64,000 nucleotides of DNA from RSA11 sp965652565 (GCA_965652565.1 CBFGWL010000001.1:1-64000); one strand, 5' to 3'; numbered from the stretch's first letter, positions 51,906-61,673 are shown. Numbers and translations: made by a program. The notes: generated from the letters alone by a model not told the origin.

Positions 51906-53084
51906 ATGGCTGCCACTGATCCATCGAAGCGCCTCGAGGCGATGCCGCCGTACATGTTCGCCGAGCTCGAGCGGCGGATCGCCGACAAGAAGGCCCAGGG
52001 AATTGACGTGATCTCGCTCGGCATCGGCGATCCGGACCAGCCGACCTACCCGCATATCGTCGAGGCGATGCAGCGGGCCGTCGCGGACCCCGGCACGCAC
52101 CAGTACCCCTCGAACCGCGGCCGCGCCGAGTTCCGCGAGGCCTTCGCGCGCTTCTACGACCGCCGCTTCGGCGTCGAGATCGACCCCGAGAGCGAGGTCA
52201 TCCCGGCGATCGGCGCGAAGGAGTGCATCTACAACCTCTGCTTCGCGTTCCTGGACCCCGGCGACGTGGCGCTCGCCGCCGATCCCGGCTACCCCGTCTA
52301 CACGGGCGGGCCGATCCTCGCCGGCGCAGAGCCCGTCGTGCTGCCGCTCGTGCCCGAGCTCGGCTTCGTGCCCGACCTGGACGCGATCGACCCGATGGCG
52401 CTCAGCAAGGCGCGTCTGCTCTTCCTCAACTACCCGAACAACCCGACGGGCGCGGTGGTGCCGGACGGCTTCTTCGAGCGCGTCGTCGAGCTCGCCCGCG
52501 AGCACGAGCTGCTCGTCGTGCACGACAACGCCTACTCCGAGACGACCTACGACGGCTACGTCGCCCCGAGCTTCCTCGCGACGCCCGGAGCGAAGGAAGT
52601 GGGCGTCGAGGTCTTCTCGCTGTCCAAGGGCTTCAACATGACCGGCTGGCGCTGCGCCGCGATCCTCGGCAACGCCGACGCGATCCAGACCTACTGGCGC
52701 CTCAAGACCAACGTCGACTCGGGCCTGTTCGAGGCCGTGCAGCTCGCCGGCGTCGCCGCCCTCGACGCGCCCCGCGACTCGATCGACGAGATGAACGCCG
52801 TGTATCAGCGCCGCCGCGACCTCGTCGTGGGCGCGCTGCGCGACATCGGCGTCGACGTCGAGCCGCCGAAGGGCACGATCTACGTCTGGGCGCCCGTGCC
52901 TGAGGGCCACACCTCGACGAGCTTCGTCGAGCAGGTGCTCGAGGAGGCCGCCGTCGTGATCTCGCCCGGTTCGATGTACGGGCCCTCCGGCGAAGGCTTC
53001 TTCCGCATCTCGCTGACCACTCCCGATGAGCGCATCACGGAGGCGGTCGAGCGTATGCGCGAGCACGTCAAGCCCGCGGGGTAG
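51906..53084 (+). CDS. dapL: Class I aminotransferase, probable LL-DAP aminotransferase
   Basis: PLP enzyme of 392 residues resembling DapL-type LL-diaminopimelate aminotransferases, which make LL-DAP from tetrahydrodipicolinate in one step. Features are VISLGIGDPDQPTYPHIVEA, NYPNNPTGA, the PLP lysine K241 in SLSKGFNMTGWR, and the C-terminal FFRISLTTPDERI. The adjacent dapF-like gene fits this role. Related aspartate or alanine aminotransferases are possible alternatives, so the symbol is an inference. Confidence 0.8.
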   Translation: MAATDPSKRLEAMPPYMFAELERRIADKKAQGIDVISLGIGDPDQPTYPHIVEAMQRAVADPGTHQYPSNRGRAEFREAFARFYDRRFGVEIDPESEVIPAIGAKECIYNLCFAFLDPGDVALAADPGYPVYTGGPILAGAEPVVLPLVPELGFVPDLDAIDPMALSKARLLFLNYPNNPTGAVVPDGFFERVVELAREHELLVVHDNAYSETTYDGYVAPSFLATPGAKEVGVEVFSLSKGFNMTGWRCAAILGNADAIQTYWRLKTNVDSGLFEAVQLAGVAALDAPRDSIDEMNAVYQRRRDLVVGALRDIGVDVEPPKGTIYVWAPVPEGHTSTSFVEQVLEEAAVVISPGSMYGPSGEGFFRISLTTPDERITEAVERMREHVKPAG

Positions 53085-53118
53085 GCGAACGCAGCCGAAA
53101 AGCCGACCCCGGATCGGT

Positions 53119-53124
53119 TAGGTT
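53119..53124 (+). promoter_or_regulatory. -10 hexamer TAGGTT, leaderless start
   Basis: TAGGTT ends 6 nt before GTG 53131. Confidence 0.45.
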
Positions 53125-53130
53125 CGGGGC

Positions 53131-54498
53131 GTGGACGAGATGGGCGAGCTCCCGGCGCGCTACGGCGGGCGCTTCTTCGTCGACGGCGTCCCCGACGCCC
53201 GCTTTCCCGACGACGGGATGAGCGCGCGCGACGCCTACGAGCTGATCGACGAGGAGATGGCGCTCGACGGCGACCCGGCGCGCAACCTCGCGACCTTCGT
53301 CACCACGTGGATGGAGCCGGAGGCGAAGCGGCTCGTCGCCGACAACCTGCACCGCAACTTCATCGATCACGCCGAGTACCCGCGCACGGCTGAGATCGAG
53401 CGCCGCTGCATCCGCATGCTCGGCGACCTCTTCCACGTGCCCGGGGAGGCGCGCGGCGCGCGTTGCCAGGGATCCTCGGAGGCCGTGATGCTCGGCGGCC
53501 TGGCCGCCAAGTGGCGCTGGCGCAAGCGCCGCGAGGCGGCGGGCGAGGACACCGCTCGCCCGAACCTGATCTACGGGCGCGACGTCCACGTCGTCTGGGA
53601 CAAGCTCTGCCGCTACTTCGACATCGAGCCGCGCACGATCCCGATGCGCGAGGGCAAGTACACCTTCGGCCCCGAGGACGTCGAGCCGCTCGTCGACGAG
53701 AACACGATCGGCGTGGTCTGCGTGCTCGGCACCACCTTCACGGGGCAGGCCGACGACGTGGTGGGAATCGACGCGCTGCTGCGCCGCCTGCGCGAGGAGC
53801 GAGGCCTGGAGGTGCCCATCCACGTCGACGCGGCCAGCGGCGGCTTCGTCTGGCCGTTCCTGCATCCCGACGTGCCCTGGGACTTCCGGCTCGAGACCGT
53901 GCGCTCGATCAACGTCTCGGGCCACAAATTCGGCATGGTGTATCCGGGCATCGGCTGGCTCGTCTTCCGGGAGCCGGACGATCTTCCCGAGGACCTCGTC
54001 TTCTACGAGAACTACCTCGGCAAGACCGACGCGACCTTCACGCTCAACTTCTCGACCGGCTCGGCGATGGTCCTCGCCCAGTACTACAACTTCTGCCGCT
54101 TCGGGCGCAGCGGCTACCGCTCGATCATCCAGGCGATGGACCGCAACGCGCGCTTCCTCGGCGAGGGGATCGCGCGCACGGGGCGCTTCGAGCTGGTCGG
54201 CGACGGCCCGCGCCTGCCGCTGGTCTGTTTCCGGCTTGCCGACCGGGAGGCGAAGTACGACGAGTTCGACCTCGCGAGCCAGCTCGCCGCCGAGCGCGGC
54301 TGGATGGTGCCGGCGTACACGCTGCCCCCGGACGCCGATCACGTGACCGTGATGCGAGCGCTCGTCAAGGAGAACGTCCCGCACGCGGCCGCCGAGCTGC
54401 TCATCGAGGACCTCGAGGCGGCCGCCGGGACCCTCGACCGCAAGGGCGGCCTCGACGAGCGCGAGCGCCAGCGCGGCCGGCGCGGGCCCGGCTACTGA
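53131..54498 (+). CDS. gad: Glutamate decarboxylase
   Basis: PLP enzyme of the group II decarboxylases, converting glutamate to GABA and using up a proton. The 455-residue product has NFIDHAEYPRTAEIERRC, GSSEAVMLGGLA, HVDAASGGFVWPF (D233) and the PLP lysine K266 in NVSGHKFGMVYPG. No gadC-type antiporter is nearby, so a role in acid resistance is not supported by context. It overlaps the convergent epimerase gene by 7 nt. Confidence 0.92.
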   Translation: MDEMGELPARYGGRFFVDGVPDARFPDDGMSARDAYELIDEEMALDGDPARNLATFVTTWMEPEAKRLVADNLHRNFIDHAEYPRTAEIERRCIRMLGDLFHVPGEARGARCQGSSEAVMLGGLAAKWRWRKRREAAGEDTARPNLIYGRDVHVVWDKLCRYFDIEPRTIPMREGKYTFGPEDVEPLVDENTIGVVCVLGTTFTGQADDVVGIDALLRRLREERGLEVPIHVDAASGGFVWPFLHPDVPWDFRLETVRSINVSGHKFGMVYPGIGWLVFREPDDLPEDLVFYENYLGKTDATFTLNFSTGSAMVLAQYYNFCRFGRSGYRSIIQAMDRNARFLGEGIARTGRFELVGDGPRLPLVCFRLADREAKYDEFDLASQLAAERGWMVPAYTLPPDADHVTVMRALVKENVPHAAAELLIEDLEAAAGTLDRKGGLDERERQRGRRGPGY

Positions 54499-55472
54499 GC
54501 AGCGGCGCCCTCGGCGAGCGTCTCGCGCAGGCCCTCGTCGAGCGAGCGCGGGGAGTAGTCAAGCTCCCGCACGGCGCGCTCGTGCGAGCCCCAGAAGGTC
54601 ACGCCGTCGGCCGAGGCGATCAGCTCGCGCAGGTTCGGAGGCTGGCCCATGAGCTTGCCGACCAGCGGACCGATCGGGGTCGCGGCCTTGATCAGCGGGG
54701 TGGGGATCGTAAACCGGGGCGGCTTGCGGCCGGTGATGCGAGCCACCGTCGAGATCACTTCCCGCATGCGGGTGATCTCCCCGCCGAGCACGTAGGAGCG
54801 GCCGACCTCGCCGCGATCGAGTGCGAGCAGGATGCCCTCCGCGACGTCCTCCACGTAGGTCATGTTGAAACCGACATCGGGGAAGGGCAGGGCGGGCAGC
54901 CTGCCCTTGACGAAGTCGTCGATCTGCTTGCCGATCGCGGAGTGGTCGCCCGGGCCGTAGACCGTGCCCGGCTGGACGATCACGCACGGCAGGCCCTCGG
55001 CGATCATCCGCTTGGCGATGCGATGCGCCTCTACCTTCGTCCGCTCGTAATAGGAGGTGTAGCGCTCGCCGGGATGTTCATAGCTTTCGTCGACGACCTG
55101 GCCGGCGGTGTCGCCGAAGACCGCGATGGTCGAGACGTACAAAACGCGCGGGACGCCGGCGTCGAGCGCGGCGCCCAGGGCGTTCTCAGTGCCGACGACA
55201 TTCGTCTCGTACATCGCCTGACGCTCGCTCCTGGGGATGCCGACCTTGTAGATCGCGGCGGCGTGGATGACGGCGTCGCAGCCCCCCATCGCCGCGGCCA
55301 GCGCCGCGCGGTCGGAGAGATCGCCCTGGTGCAGCTGGGCGCCGAGCTCGCTCAGCTTCCCGGCGCGGGCGGGGTCGCGCACGAGCGCGACGACATCGTC
55401 GCCGCGTTCGCGCAGCTTGCGAGCTACGCGCCCCCCGATGAACCCGGTGCCGCCGGTCAAGAAGACCTTCAC
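54492..55472 (-). CDS. NAD-dependent epimerase/dehydratase family protein
   Basis: A 326-residue extended short-chain dehydrogenase, close to dihydroflavonol reductase-like or hopanoid HpnA-like proteins. The NAD motif is VFLTGGTGFIGGRVA (about 3-17). The catalytic parts are STIAVFG and the YxxxK in YYERTKVEAHRIAKRMI. Substrate unknown. GTG 55472 is set by the Rossmann start and by a -10 hexamer 6 nt upstream. Divergent from the GH114-like gene. Confidence 0.85.
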   Translation of the reverse strand: MKVFLTGGTGFIGGRVARKLRERGDDVVALVRDPARAGKLSELGAQLHQGDLSDRAALAAAMGGCDAVIHAAAIYKVGIPRSERQAMYETNVVGTENALGAALDAGVPRVLYVSTIAVFGDTAGQVVDESYEHPGERYTSYYERTKVEAHRIAKRMIAEGLPCVIVQPGTVYGPGDHSAIGKQIDDFVKGRLPALPFPDVGFNMTYVEDVAEGILLALDRGEVGRSYVLGGEITRMREVISTVARITGRKPPRFTIPTPLIKAATPIGPLVGKLMGQPPNLRELIASADGVTFWGSHERAVRELDYSPRSLDEGLRETLAEGAAAQ

Positions 55473-55478
55473 GGGCTC

Positions 55479-55484
55479 AGCGTA
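55479..55484 (-). promoter_or_regulatory. -10 hexamer TACGCT, leaderless start
   Basis: On the minus strand TACGCT ends 6 nt before the GTG at 55472. Confidence 0.45.
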
Positions 55485-55529
55485 AAGCTTGGCCGGCGCC
55501 GACGGCGACGGTTCGTCAAGCTGTGCGGG

Positions 55530-56453
55530 GTGCACGGCGGAGGGCACACCCGGTCGCGCGCTCGCGCGACGCGATGCCGGCTTGCGCTCGCCACGGCGGC
55601 GCTGGTGTCGCTCGCGCTGGCCACCCCCGCGGCGACGGCCGACGCCCCGCCGCTCGCCGAGGCGGAGAGCTGGGCGTTTGCCATCGGCGACGGCATGCTC
55701 GCGGGAGACGCGGATCGGGTCGCCGGCCGCCTGGGCGACTTCGACCTGGTGGTCGTGGACGGCGAGCTGGCGACCCGCCGCGAGATCGCCGCCCTGCGCG
55801 CGCGGGACACCATCGTGCTCGGCTACTTGAGCGTCGGCACGATCGAGAGCTACCGCGGCTGGTATGGGCGCCTCAAGCCGTTCCGGCTCAAGCGCTGGCA
55901 CGACTGGGACGGAGAGTGGTTCGCCGACACGTCGAAGCCCGCGTACCGCAAGCTGATCGCCAAACGGATCGCGCCGCGGATCGTCCGCAAAGGCTTCGAC
56001 GGGCTCTTCCTCGACATGGTCGACATGATCGAGATGCGCCGCCACCGCGCCCAGCGCCCGGGGATGCGCAAGCTCGTGCGCCGGCTGGCCCGCCTCGTGC
56101 ACAGGCGCGAGCGACTGCTCTTCGCGCAGAACGGTGCCTGGGGGATGCAGCGGTTCGGCATCGCCCGCTACCTCGACGGCTGGAACCGCGAGGACATCAC
56201 CTGGACCTACGACTTCGACCGCCGCCGCTACGTGCGGCAGAGGCCGCCGGCCGTTCGGCGCGCGAAGCGGGAGCTGCGGCGGATGGCCGCCCGCGGGATC
56301 TTCGTCACGGCGACCGACTACACCAGGCGCCGGAACAAGGCCGCCGCCCGCAGATCGATCGCGAACGCGTGCTCCGCCGGCGCGCTCCCGTACGTCTCGA
56401 ACCTCGGGCTCACCGTGAGGCGCCTGCCCGACCCACCGTTTCGCTGCCCCTAG
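55530..56453 (+). CDS. Exported GH114-like (TM1410-type) glycosidase
   Basis: A 307-residue protein with an N-terminal signal (about 15-38, LALATAALVSLALATPAATA) and a TIM-barrel domain like endo-alpha-1,4-polygalactosaminidases. Typical pieces are WAFAIGDGML, GYLSVGTIESYRGWY, WFADTSKPAYRKLIAKRI, KGFDGLFLDMVDMIE and FVTATDYT. It may trim an amino-sugar exopolymer. GTG 55530 is the best start; the frame is open far upstream inside other genes. No clear ribosome binding site. Confidence 0.75.
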   Translation: MHGGGHTRSRARATRCRLALATAALVSLALATPAATADAPPLAEAESWAFAIGDGMLAGDADRVAGRLGDFDLVVVDGELATRREIAALRARDTIVLGYLSVGTIESYRGWYGRLKPFRLKRWHDWDGEWFADTSKPAYRKLIAKRIAPRIVRKGFDGLFLDMVDMIEMRRHRAQRPGMRKLVRRLARLVHRRERLLFAQNGAWGMQRFGIARYLDGWNREDITWTYDFDRRRYVRQRPPAVRRAKRELRRMAARGIFVTATDYTRRRNKAAARRSIANACSAGALPYVSNLGLTVRRLPDPPFRCP

Positions 56454-56459
56454 CGCGCG

Positions 56460-56465
56460 TACAAT
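56460..56465 (+). promoter_or_regulatory. -10 hexamer TACAAT before hflX
   Basis: TACAAT ends 8 nt before GTG 56474, a near-ideal -10 sequence. Confidence 0.5.
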
Positions 56466-56473
56466 CCAAAGCA

Positions 56474-57832
56474 GTGCAACGCTCTCGTAACGGACGCAAT
56501 CAGCAGCCCCGCGCCGCCGCGTCCGCCGAGGGCGCCGGCGTTCGCAACCCGCGCGCTCGCCAGCGAGCGCTCGTCATCGGCGCGATCCCGGAGACCCCGC
56601 GCGAGGACGAGGACCCGCTCGCCGAGCTCAAGGAGCTGCTGCGCACCGCCGGCGTCGCGACGGCGGGTGAGATGGTCCAGGTGCGGACCGATCCCGACCC
56701 CAACCGCTATTTCGGCCGCGGCAAGCTCGCGGAGCTCAAGGCCGAGGCCAAGCGGGTGGGCGCGAACCTGATCGCCTGCGACGACGAGCTGGCCCCGCGG
56801 CAGGAGCGCAACCTCGAGTCGGCGCTCGATCTGCCGGTGATCGACCGCACGGCGATCATCCTCGACATCTTCGCCGACCACGCGCACTCGGCAGAAGGCA
56901 AGCTGCAGGTCGAGCTCGCCCAGCTCGAGTACAACCTCGCGCGCATGCGGGGCCTGTGGACGCACCTCGAGCGCTTGGGCGCGGGGCGCATCGACGGCGG
57001 CATCGGCACCCGCGGCCCCGGCGAGTCGCAGATCGAGACCGACCGCCGGCTGGCCCGCGATCGGATTACCGCGCTGCGCAGGCGGCTCAAGCGGCTCGAG
57101 CGCGGGCGCCGTACCATGCGCGCGCGTCGCGAGGCGGCGCCGATCCCGCGCGTCGCCCTCGCCGGTTACACGAACGCGGGCAAGTCCACGCTGCTCAACG
57201 CGCTCACCGGCGCAGGGGTGAGCGTCGGCTCGCGCCTCTTCCACACCCTCGATCCGACGACGCGCGCCTACGAGCACGAGGGCCGCCGCTATCTGGTCAC
57301 CGACACCGTCGGCTTCATCCGCAAGCTTCCCCACCAGCTGGTCGAGGCCTTCAAGGCGACCCTCGAGGAGACCCGGCTCGCGGATCTGATCCTCCACGTC
57401 GTCGACGCCTCGGAGCCCGAGGAGCAGCGGGCGGGGACGATCAGCGCCGTCAACCAGGTGCTCGACGAGATCGATGCCGGTGACGTGCCGCGGCTGCTCG
57501 TCTTCAACAAGCTCGATCTGCTCAGCCAGGAGGAGCGCCAGCGCCTGCTGGTCGGCCGCCGCGATGTCATCGGCGTTTCCGCGGTCACCGGCGAGGGCGT
57601 CGAGGAACTGCGCGAGCGGATCGCGCGCGAGTTCGAGCGCACGCTCGAGCCGATGGATCTGTTGATCCCGTACGACGAGGGGTCGCGGCTCGCGGAGCTG
57701 CACGAGCTCGCCGGCGATCTGGAGCGCGAGGAGCGCCCCGAAGGCGTGCTCGTCCACGCGCGGGTGCCCGCGATGCTCGTCCACCGCTTCAGCGAGTTCG
57801 CCGTCAACGGCGTGAACCCCGACGGCGCGTAG
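56474..57832 (+). CDS. hflX: GTPase HflX
   Basis: Ribosome-associated GTPase that splits stalled or idle ribosomes. The 452-residue product has the N-terminal HflX domain with DPDPNRYFGRGKLAEL and GTRGPGESQIETDRR. A coiled linker and the G domain follow: P-loop GYTNAGKST (231-239), DTVGFIRKLP (G3) and NKLD (G4). The N-terminal 30 residues are basic and unstructured. Followed by dut after 7 nt, so the two may be co-transcribed. Confidence 0.95.
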   Translation: MQRSRNGRNQQPRAAASAEGAGVRNPRARQRALVIGAIPETPREDEDPLAELKELLRTAGVATAGEMVQVRTDPDPNRYFGRGKLAELKAEAKRVGANLIACDDELAPRQERNLESALDLPVIDRTAIILDIFADHAHSAEGKLQVELAQLEYNLARMRGLWTHLERLGAGRIDGGIGTRGPGESQIETDRRLARDRITALRRRLKRLERGRRTMRARREAAPIPRVALAGYTNAGKSTLLNALTGAGVSVGSRLFHTLDPTTRAYEHEGRRYLVTDTVGFIRKLPHQLVEAFKATLEETRLADLILHVVDASEPEEQRAGTISAVNQVLDEIDAGDVPRLLVFNKLDLLSQEERQRLLVGRRDVIGVSAVTGEGVEELRERIAREFERTLEPMDLLIPYDEGSRLAELHELAGDLEREERPEGVLVHARVPAMLVHRFSEFAVNGVNPDGA

Positions 57833-57839
57833 ACCGCAG

Positions 57840-58271
57840 GTGGAGCTCCCCGTCCGACTCCTCGATCCCGCGGCGACGCTGCCGACCCGCGCCCATCCCG
57901 GCGACGCTGGCCTGGATCTGTACGCAAGCGAGCCCGCGCGCCTCGAGCCGGGCGCGCGCGCGAGCGTGGGCACCGGGATCGCCGTCGAGATCCCGGATGG
58001 CCACGCCGGGCTCGTCCTCCCGCGCTCCGGCCTCGCCGCGCGGCACGGGATCGCGCTGGTCAACGCGCCGGGGCTGATCGACGCGGGCTACCGCGGCGAG
58101 GTGCGGGTGCTGCTGCTCAACACCGACCGCTCCGAGCCGTTCGAGATCGCGCCGGGCGATCGAATCGCGCAGCTCCTGATCACGCCATTCGCCGAGCTCG
58201 TGCCCACCCGGGCTCGCGAGCTGAGCGCCACGAGCCGCGGCGACGGCGGCTTCGGTTCCTCCGGGCGCTGA
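57840..58271 (+). CDS. dut: dUTP diphosphatase
   Basis: Hydrolyses dUTP to dUMP, keeping uracil out of DNA. The 143-residue trimeric dUTPase shows all five motifs: AGLDLYA, PRSGLAARHG, GLIDAGYRGEV, GDRIAQLLI and RGDGGFGSSG. GTG start 7 nt after hflX. It converges with the heparinase-like gene. Confidence 0.97.
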   Translation: MELPVRLLDPAATLPTRAHPGDAGLDLYASEPARLEPGARASVGTGIAVEIPDGHAGLVLPRSGLAARHGIALVNAPGLIDAGYRGEVRVLLLNTDRSEPFEIAPGDRIAQLLITPFAELVPTRARELSATSRGDGGFGSSGR

Positions 58272-58296
58272 GCCGGCGCGCGACGGGTTCGGGGGC

Positions 58297-60117
58297 CTAG
58301 GAGCACTCCGCGTAGCTGTCCGCCCGGCGCTCGACGTCGAGCTCCAGCCGCGCCCCCTCGCGCGCGAGCGCGACGGTAGCGATCTCGCCGTCGGGCAGGC
58401 AGAGCTCGACCGCTTCCGCACCGGCCGAGCGGGCGGTCACCGCCTCGCGGCCGAAGGCGATCGTGGTCACGTAGGTGCCGCGCTGGGCGCGAGCCGGCAG
58501 CTCCAGCGCCCAGCGCGGCCGAAGCTTGCCGCCCGTCCCAGGGGCCACGTACCAGCCGCGCAGCGGCCGGCGCTCGCCGCGGTGCAGGCGTGGCGCCAGC
58601 GAGCCCTTCGCCTTGCCGTCCCACACAGTGGCCCGCACACGCCCGCGCAGGGAGATCACGCGGCGCTTGCGCTGCGGGCGCAGCCCGGGCGCGAGCTGCA
58701 GCCAACGGCTGAACCGCTGGTGCTTGGGAGCCTCGATCCGGTCGCGGATCACGAGCAGCTCGCCGGGCCGGTAGATGAAGAGGCGGCGATGGTCGACGCC
58801 CGCGCGGACGAGCGCGAGGTTGCGTCCCTCGATCGCGAACCAGCCGTCGCTCTCGCCTTGGGCGGTGAGCGCCGACCCGTAGAACTTGCCGAGCTTCGGC
58901 GACCGCCAGCGTGCGCCCAGCGTCACGGTCGAGTGGGCGCGTGCCGTGCCGGGGTAACGCTCGGCGCTGCGGCTCCCGGGCGCCACGCCCCGGCGCCCGG
59001 AATCCGTGATCACGGGCCGGCCGCGCCCGAAGAGCTCGAAGCCGAGGTCGTCGATTTGCTTGTGGGAGCGGCGGTGAAACGCGGCGGTTGTCGCGAAGTA
59101 GCTGTCGGGGCCTTTCACGATCCCGAAGCCCGCCGCCAGCGTGGGGGCGAGGTGCGCCCGCGTCGGCGCGGCCCGCGCGTAGTCGGGCGCGGTGCTGCGA
59201 TAGGGCGTGTCTCCGGTCGGCCACAGCCGCCCGTCCGGCATGGTCAGCCACCAGGCCGCGTAACGCATGCGCTCACGCAGGGTGAGCAGCTCCGAGGGCG
59301 GATCGGGGTGGTGAAGCAGATAGGTGCCGAGCATCGTCTCGGTCATCACCTGATAGGACGGTGACTGCTCGAGCTGGATCGCGGTGGGCCCGTGGACGAG
59401 CCCGGCGAGGCCCGCCTCGAACCGGCTCGCCCCGAGCTCGCGCCACTCGGCGGCATCCTCGAGGAACGGGAAGAGCTCCGCGATCAGGTACAGCGCGAGA
59501 TCCCGCGCCGACTGGTGGTTGGTGCGCTCGGGCGGCGTCTCGCTCGCCGCCAAAAACCCCGCGTGCTGCTTGACCGCGCGCAGCAGCACGCGCGCCTCCC
59601 GCTCGTCAAGCAGGCCCGCGCAGGCGCTCAAGCGGGCGATGTAGCCGATCCGCAGCACGCGGTCGCCGGCGCGCTTGTCCTCCCAGGCGAGGCCCGAGGG
59701 CTTGGGCTTGGCGCTGCGGTGCCGCGAGATCCAGTCGAGGGCGATGTGGCGCGCGATCCCGAGGGCACGGCGGTCCCCGCGCAGCTCGTAGGCGGCGATC
59801 AGCGGATCGAGCCAGATCAGCGTGTGCAGCCGCCGGCGCCACGGGCCGCTGCCGAAGGGATCCGCCTTCCGCCAGGCGACCGGCGGGCGCAGCTTGACCT
59901 CCGGCAGCTTCACGAGCCTGAAGCGGTAGCGCTTGGCGGCCCGCAGGACGCGGTCGGAGGGCTCGTGCAGCTGGATGGGCGGGCGCTCGGGGCAAGGGTG
60001 CTCGGCCAGCGCCGCCAGCTCACCGGATGACGCGGTCGCCGCCTGAGCAGGCAGCAGCGCGCCCGCGCCGAGCGCGAGCATGAGCGCAGCCGTGAGCGCA
60101 CGCGCGGTCGCGCTCAC
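58297..60117 (-). CDS. Heparinase II/III family polysaccharide lyase-like protein
   Basis: A 606-residue exported protein with a signal peptide (about 1-27, ending PAQAAT). An alpha-helical toroid domain (about 85-330) is followed by a C-terminal beta-sheet domain (about 340-600). Family pieces are TNHQSARDLALYLIAELFPF, QLEQSPSYQVMTETMLGTYL and VITDSGRRG. Proteins like this cut or process uronic-acid polymers; the substrate cannot be read from sequence. The start is GTG 60117 with GGCGGAGG upstream, 69 nt after gatD. Confidence 0.85.
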   Translation of the reverse strand: MSATARALTAALMLALGAGALLPAQAATASSGELAALAEHPCPERPPIQLHEPSDRVLRAAKRYRFRLVKLPEVKLRPPVAWRKADPFGSGPWRRRLHTLIWLDPLIAAYELRGDRRALGIARHIALDWISRHRSAKPKPSGLAWEDKRAGDRVLRIGYIARLSACAGLLDEREARVLLRAVKQHAGFLAASETPPERTNHQSARDLALYLIAELFPFLEDAAEWRELGASRFEAGLAGLVHGPTAIQLEQSPSYQVMTETMLGTYLLHHPDPPSELLTLRERMRYAAWWLTMPDGRLWPTGDTPYRSTAPDYARAAPTRAHLAPTLAAGFGIVKGPDSYFATTAAFHRRSHKQIDDLGFELFGRGRPVITDSGRRGVAPGSRSAERYPGTARAHSTVTLGARWRSPKLGKFYGSALTAQGESDGWFAIEGRNLALVRAGVDHRRLFIYRPGELLVIRDRIEAPKHQRFSRWLQLAPGLRPQRKRRVISLRGRVRATVWDGKAKGSLAPRLHRGERRPLRGWYVAPGTGGKLRPRWALELPARAQRGTYVTTIAFGREAVTARSAGAEAVELCLPDGEIATVALAREGARLELDVERRADSYAECS

Positions 60118-60186
60118 GCTTTTGCGCGGCCGGATGCCTCCGCCGCGCGCACTGGTACCGCCCTAACCACTATCCCGGGCGGAACC

Positions 60187-60927
60187 CTACTGTCGCTCGG
60201 CCGCCCTCCGTGCGCTGGCGTGAGCGGCCAGCTCGAGCTCGTCCGCGAGTGGTTCCAGCGCCGGTGGCCCGCCTTTGCGCCTGCCGAGCGCCGCGGCGAT
60301 CAAATGGTCGGCCAGCCAGGCGTTCTTGGGGAGCAAGGGGCCGTGCATGTAGGTGCCGATGAGCGCGCCGCGCCGCACCCCCTCGAAGCCGTCGCGGCCG
60401 TTGTTGCCGTGCCCGTGGAGCACGCGCCCCAGGGGCCGCTCGCCCTCGCCCAGGTAGGTGCGCCCGCCATGGTTCTCGAAGCCGGCGAGAACGCGCGGCC
60501 CGCCGCCGAGATCGACCTCGATCGCGATGTTGCCGATGAGCCTGGGGCCATCGTCGCGCACGGTGTGCAGGTCGACGAGCCCAAGGCCTGCGATCGTCTC
60601 GTCGCCCAGCTGGTAGCTGTGGCCGAGGAGCTGGTAGCCGCCGCACACCGCGAGCAGCGCCGCGCCGTCCGCGACGGCCGCGGCGAGCGCGTCGCGCTTC
60701 GTGCGCACGAGGTCCTCGGCGACAAGACGCTGATCGCGATCCTGGCCGCCGCCGATGTAGATCAGGTCGTGAGCATCGGGATCGATCGTCTCACCGGGGC
60801 CGGCGCTCTCCTCGACGACCTCGATCCCGCGCCACTCGCAGCGCCGCCGCAGGAACAGCAGGTTCCCGCGATCCGCGTAGATGTTCATCTGCTCGGGGTA
60901 GAGCGCGAGCAGGCGCAGCCGGCTCAT
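60187..60927 (-). CDS. gatD: Lipid II isoglutaminyl synthase, glutaminase subunit
   Basis: CobB/CobQ-like glutamine amidotransferase that feeds ammonia to MurT for amidation of D-Glu in lipid II. The catalytic Cys is in LLAVCGGYQLLG (C95) and the His in GTYMHGPLLPKN (H195). The N-terminal LALYPEQMNIYADRGN is typical of GatD. It overlaps the methyltransferase by 4 nt and is the last gene of the unit. Its partner murT is one gene upstream. Confidence 0.93.
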   Translation of the reverse strand: MSRLRLLALYPEQMNIYADRGNLLFLRRRCEWRGIEVVEESAGPGETIDPDAHDLIYIGGGQDRDQRLVAEDLVRTKRDALAAAVADGAALLAVCGGYQLLGHSYQLGDETIAGLGLVDLHTVRDDGPRLIGNIAIEVDLGGGPRVLAGFENHGGRTYLGEGERPLGRVLHGHGNNGRDGFEGVRRGALIGTYMHGPLLPKNAWLADHLIAAALGRRKGGPPALEPLADELELAAHASARRAAERQ

Positions 60928-61673
60928 GGCGAAGCCTCCAGGACCAGGACCGCGGAGCCGACGTGGGCCTCGCTGTCGGGCACGTCGAGCCGCTCACGCA
61001 CCCGGAGGCCGGCCGCAGCCGCCTCGCGCTCGAGCTCCGCCGCCGTGAGGATCGTCAGGTGGTCGCGGTGCAGCTCCTCGCGCAGCTCACCGGCCGGGGA
61101 GACGATCTGTCGCAGGCGGCTCACGACGAGCTCATCGCCCTCGACGCTCGCACCGAGCGGCAGGCTCGAGTACACCCAGCCGTCGCGCTCGCGCACGTCG
61201 GGGAGGGCCTGGGCGTCGCCTTCGTGGCCGATGCCCGCCTCCGCGGGCGCGCCCTCCACGATCGCGCACGCCAGCGCGGCGCCCGGGCCGAGCCGCAGGG
61301 CCGCCGCGCGCAGGGCGCGCTCGCGCTCGGCGGCGTCACTCAAAAGCTGCAGGACCTGCATCGGCGCCAGGATCAGCCCGAACGGGCCTGGGGGGTGGGG
61401 GTGCAGGACGTCCGCGCAGATCGCACGCGCGTTGACGCCCGCCTGGCGGGCGCGCTCGTTGAGCGCGTCGACGAGCTCGCGGTCGAGATCCACGCCCACG
61501 ACCTCATGCCCGGCGCGGGCCAGATCGAGCGCGACTCGCCCTGATCCACAGCCGAGCTCCAGGATCGCGCCGCGCGCGTTCTGCGCGAGCTCCCGCCAGA
61601 GCGGCAGATCGGCGTCATAGCCACCGCACTCGAGGTCGTGCCAGAGGGTCTCGATGTTCTCCACGGCGCTCAC
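60924..61673 (-). CDS. Class I SAM-dependent methyltransferase inside the murT-gatD unit
   Basis: A 249-residue soluble methyltransferase. Motif I is ILELGCGSGRVALDLA (about 37-52) followed by EVVGVDLD; FGLILAPMQVLQLL is the motif around the active site. No substrate can be inferred from the fold. It overlaps murT (GTGA) and gatD by 4 nt each, so it is made together with the lipid II amidation enzyme. A role on peptidoglycan precursor, lipid or tRNA is open. The frame continues upstream inside murT, but GTG 61673 is the sensible start. Confidence 0.88.
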   Translation of the reverse strand: MSAVENIETLWHDLECGGYDADLPLWRELAQNARGAILELGCGSGRVALDLARAGHEVVGVDLDRELVDALNERARQAGVNARAICADVLHPHPPGPFGLILAPMQVLQLLSDAAERERALRAAALRLGPGAALACAIVEGAPAEAGIGHEGDAQALPDVRERDGWVYSSLPLGASVEGDELVVSRLRQIVSPAGELREELHRDHLTILTAAELEREAAAAGLRVRERLDVPDSEAHVGSAVLVLEASP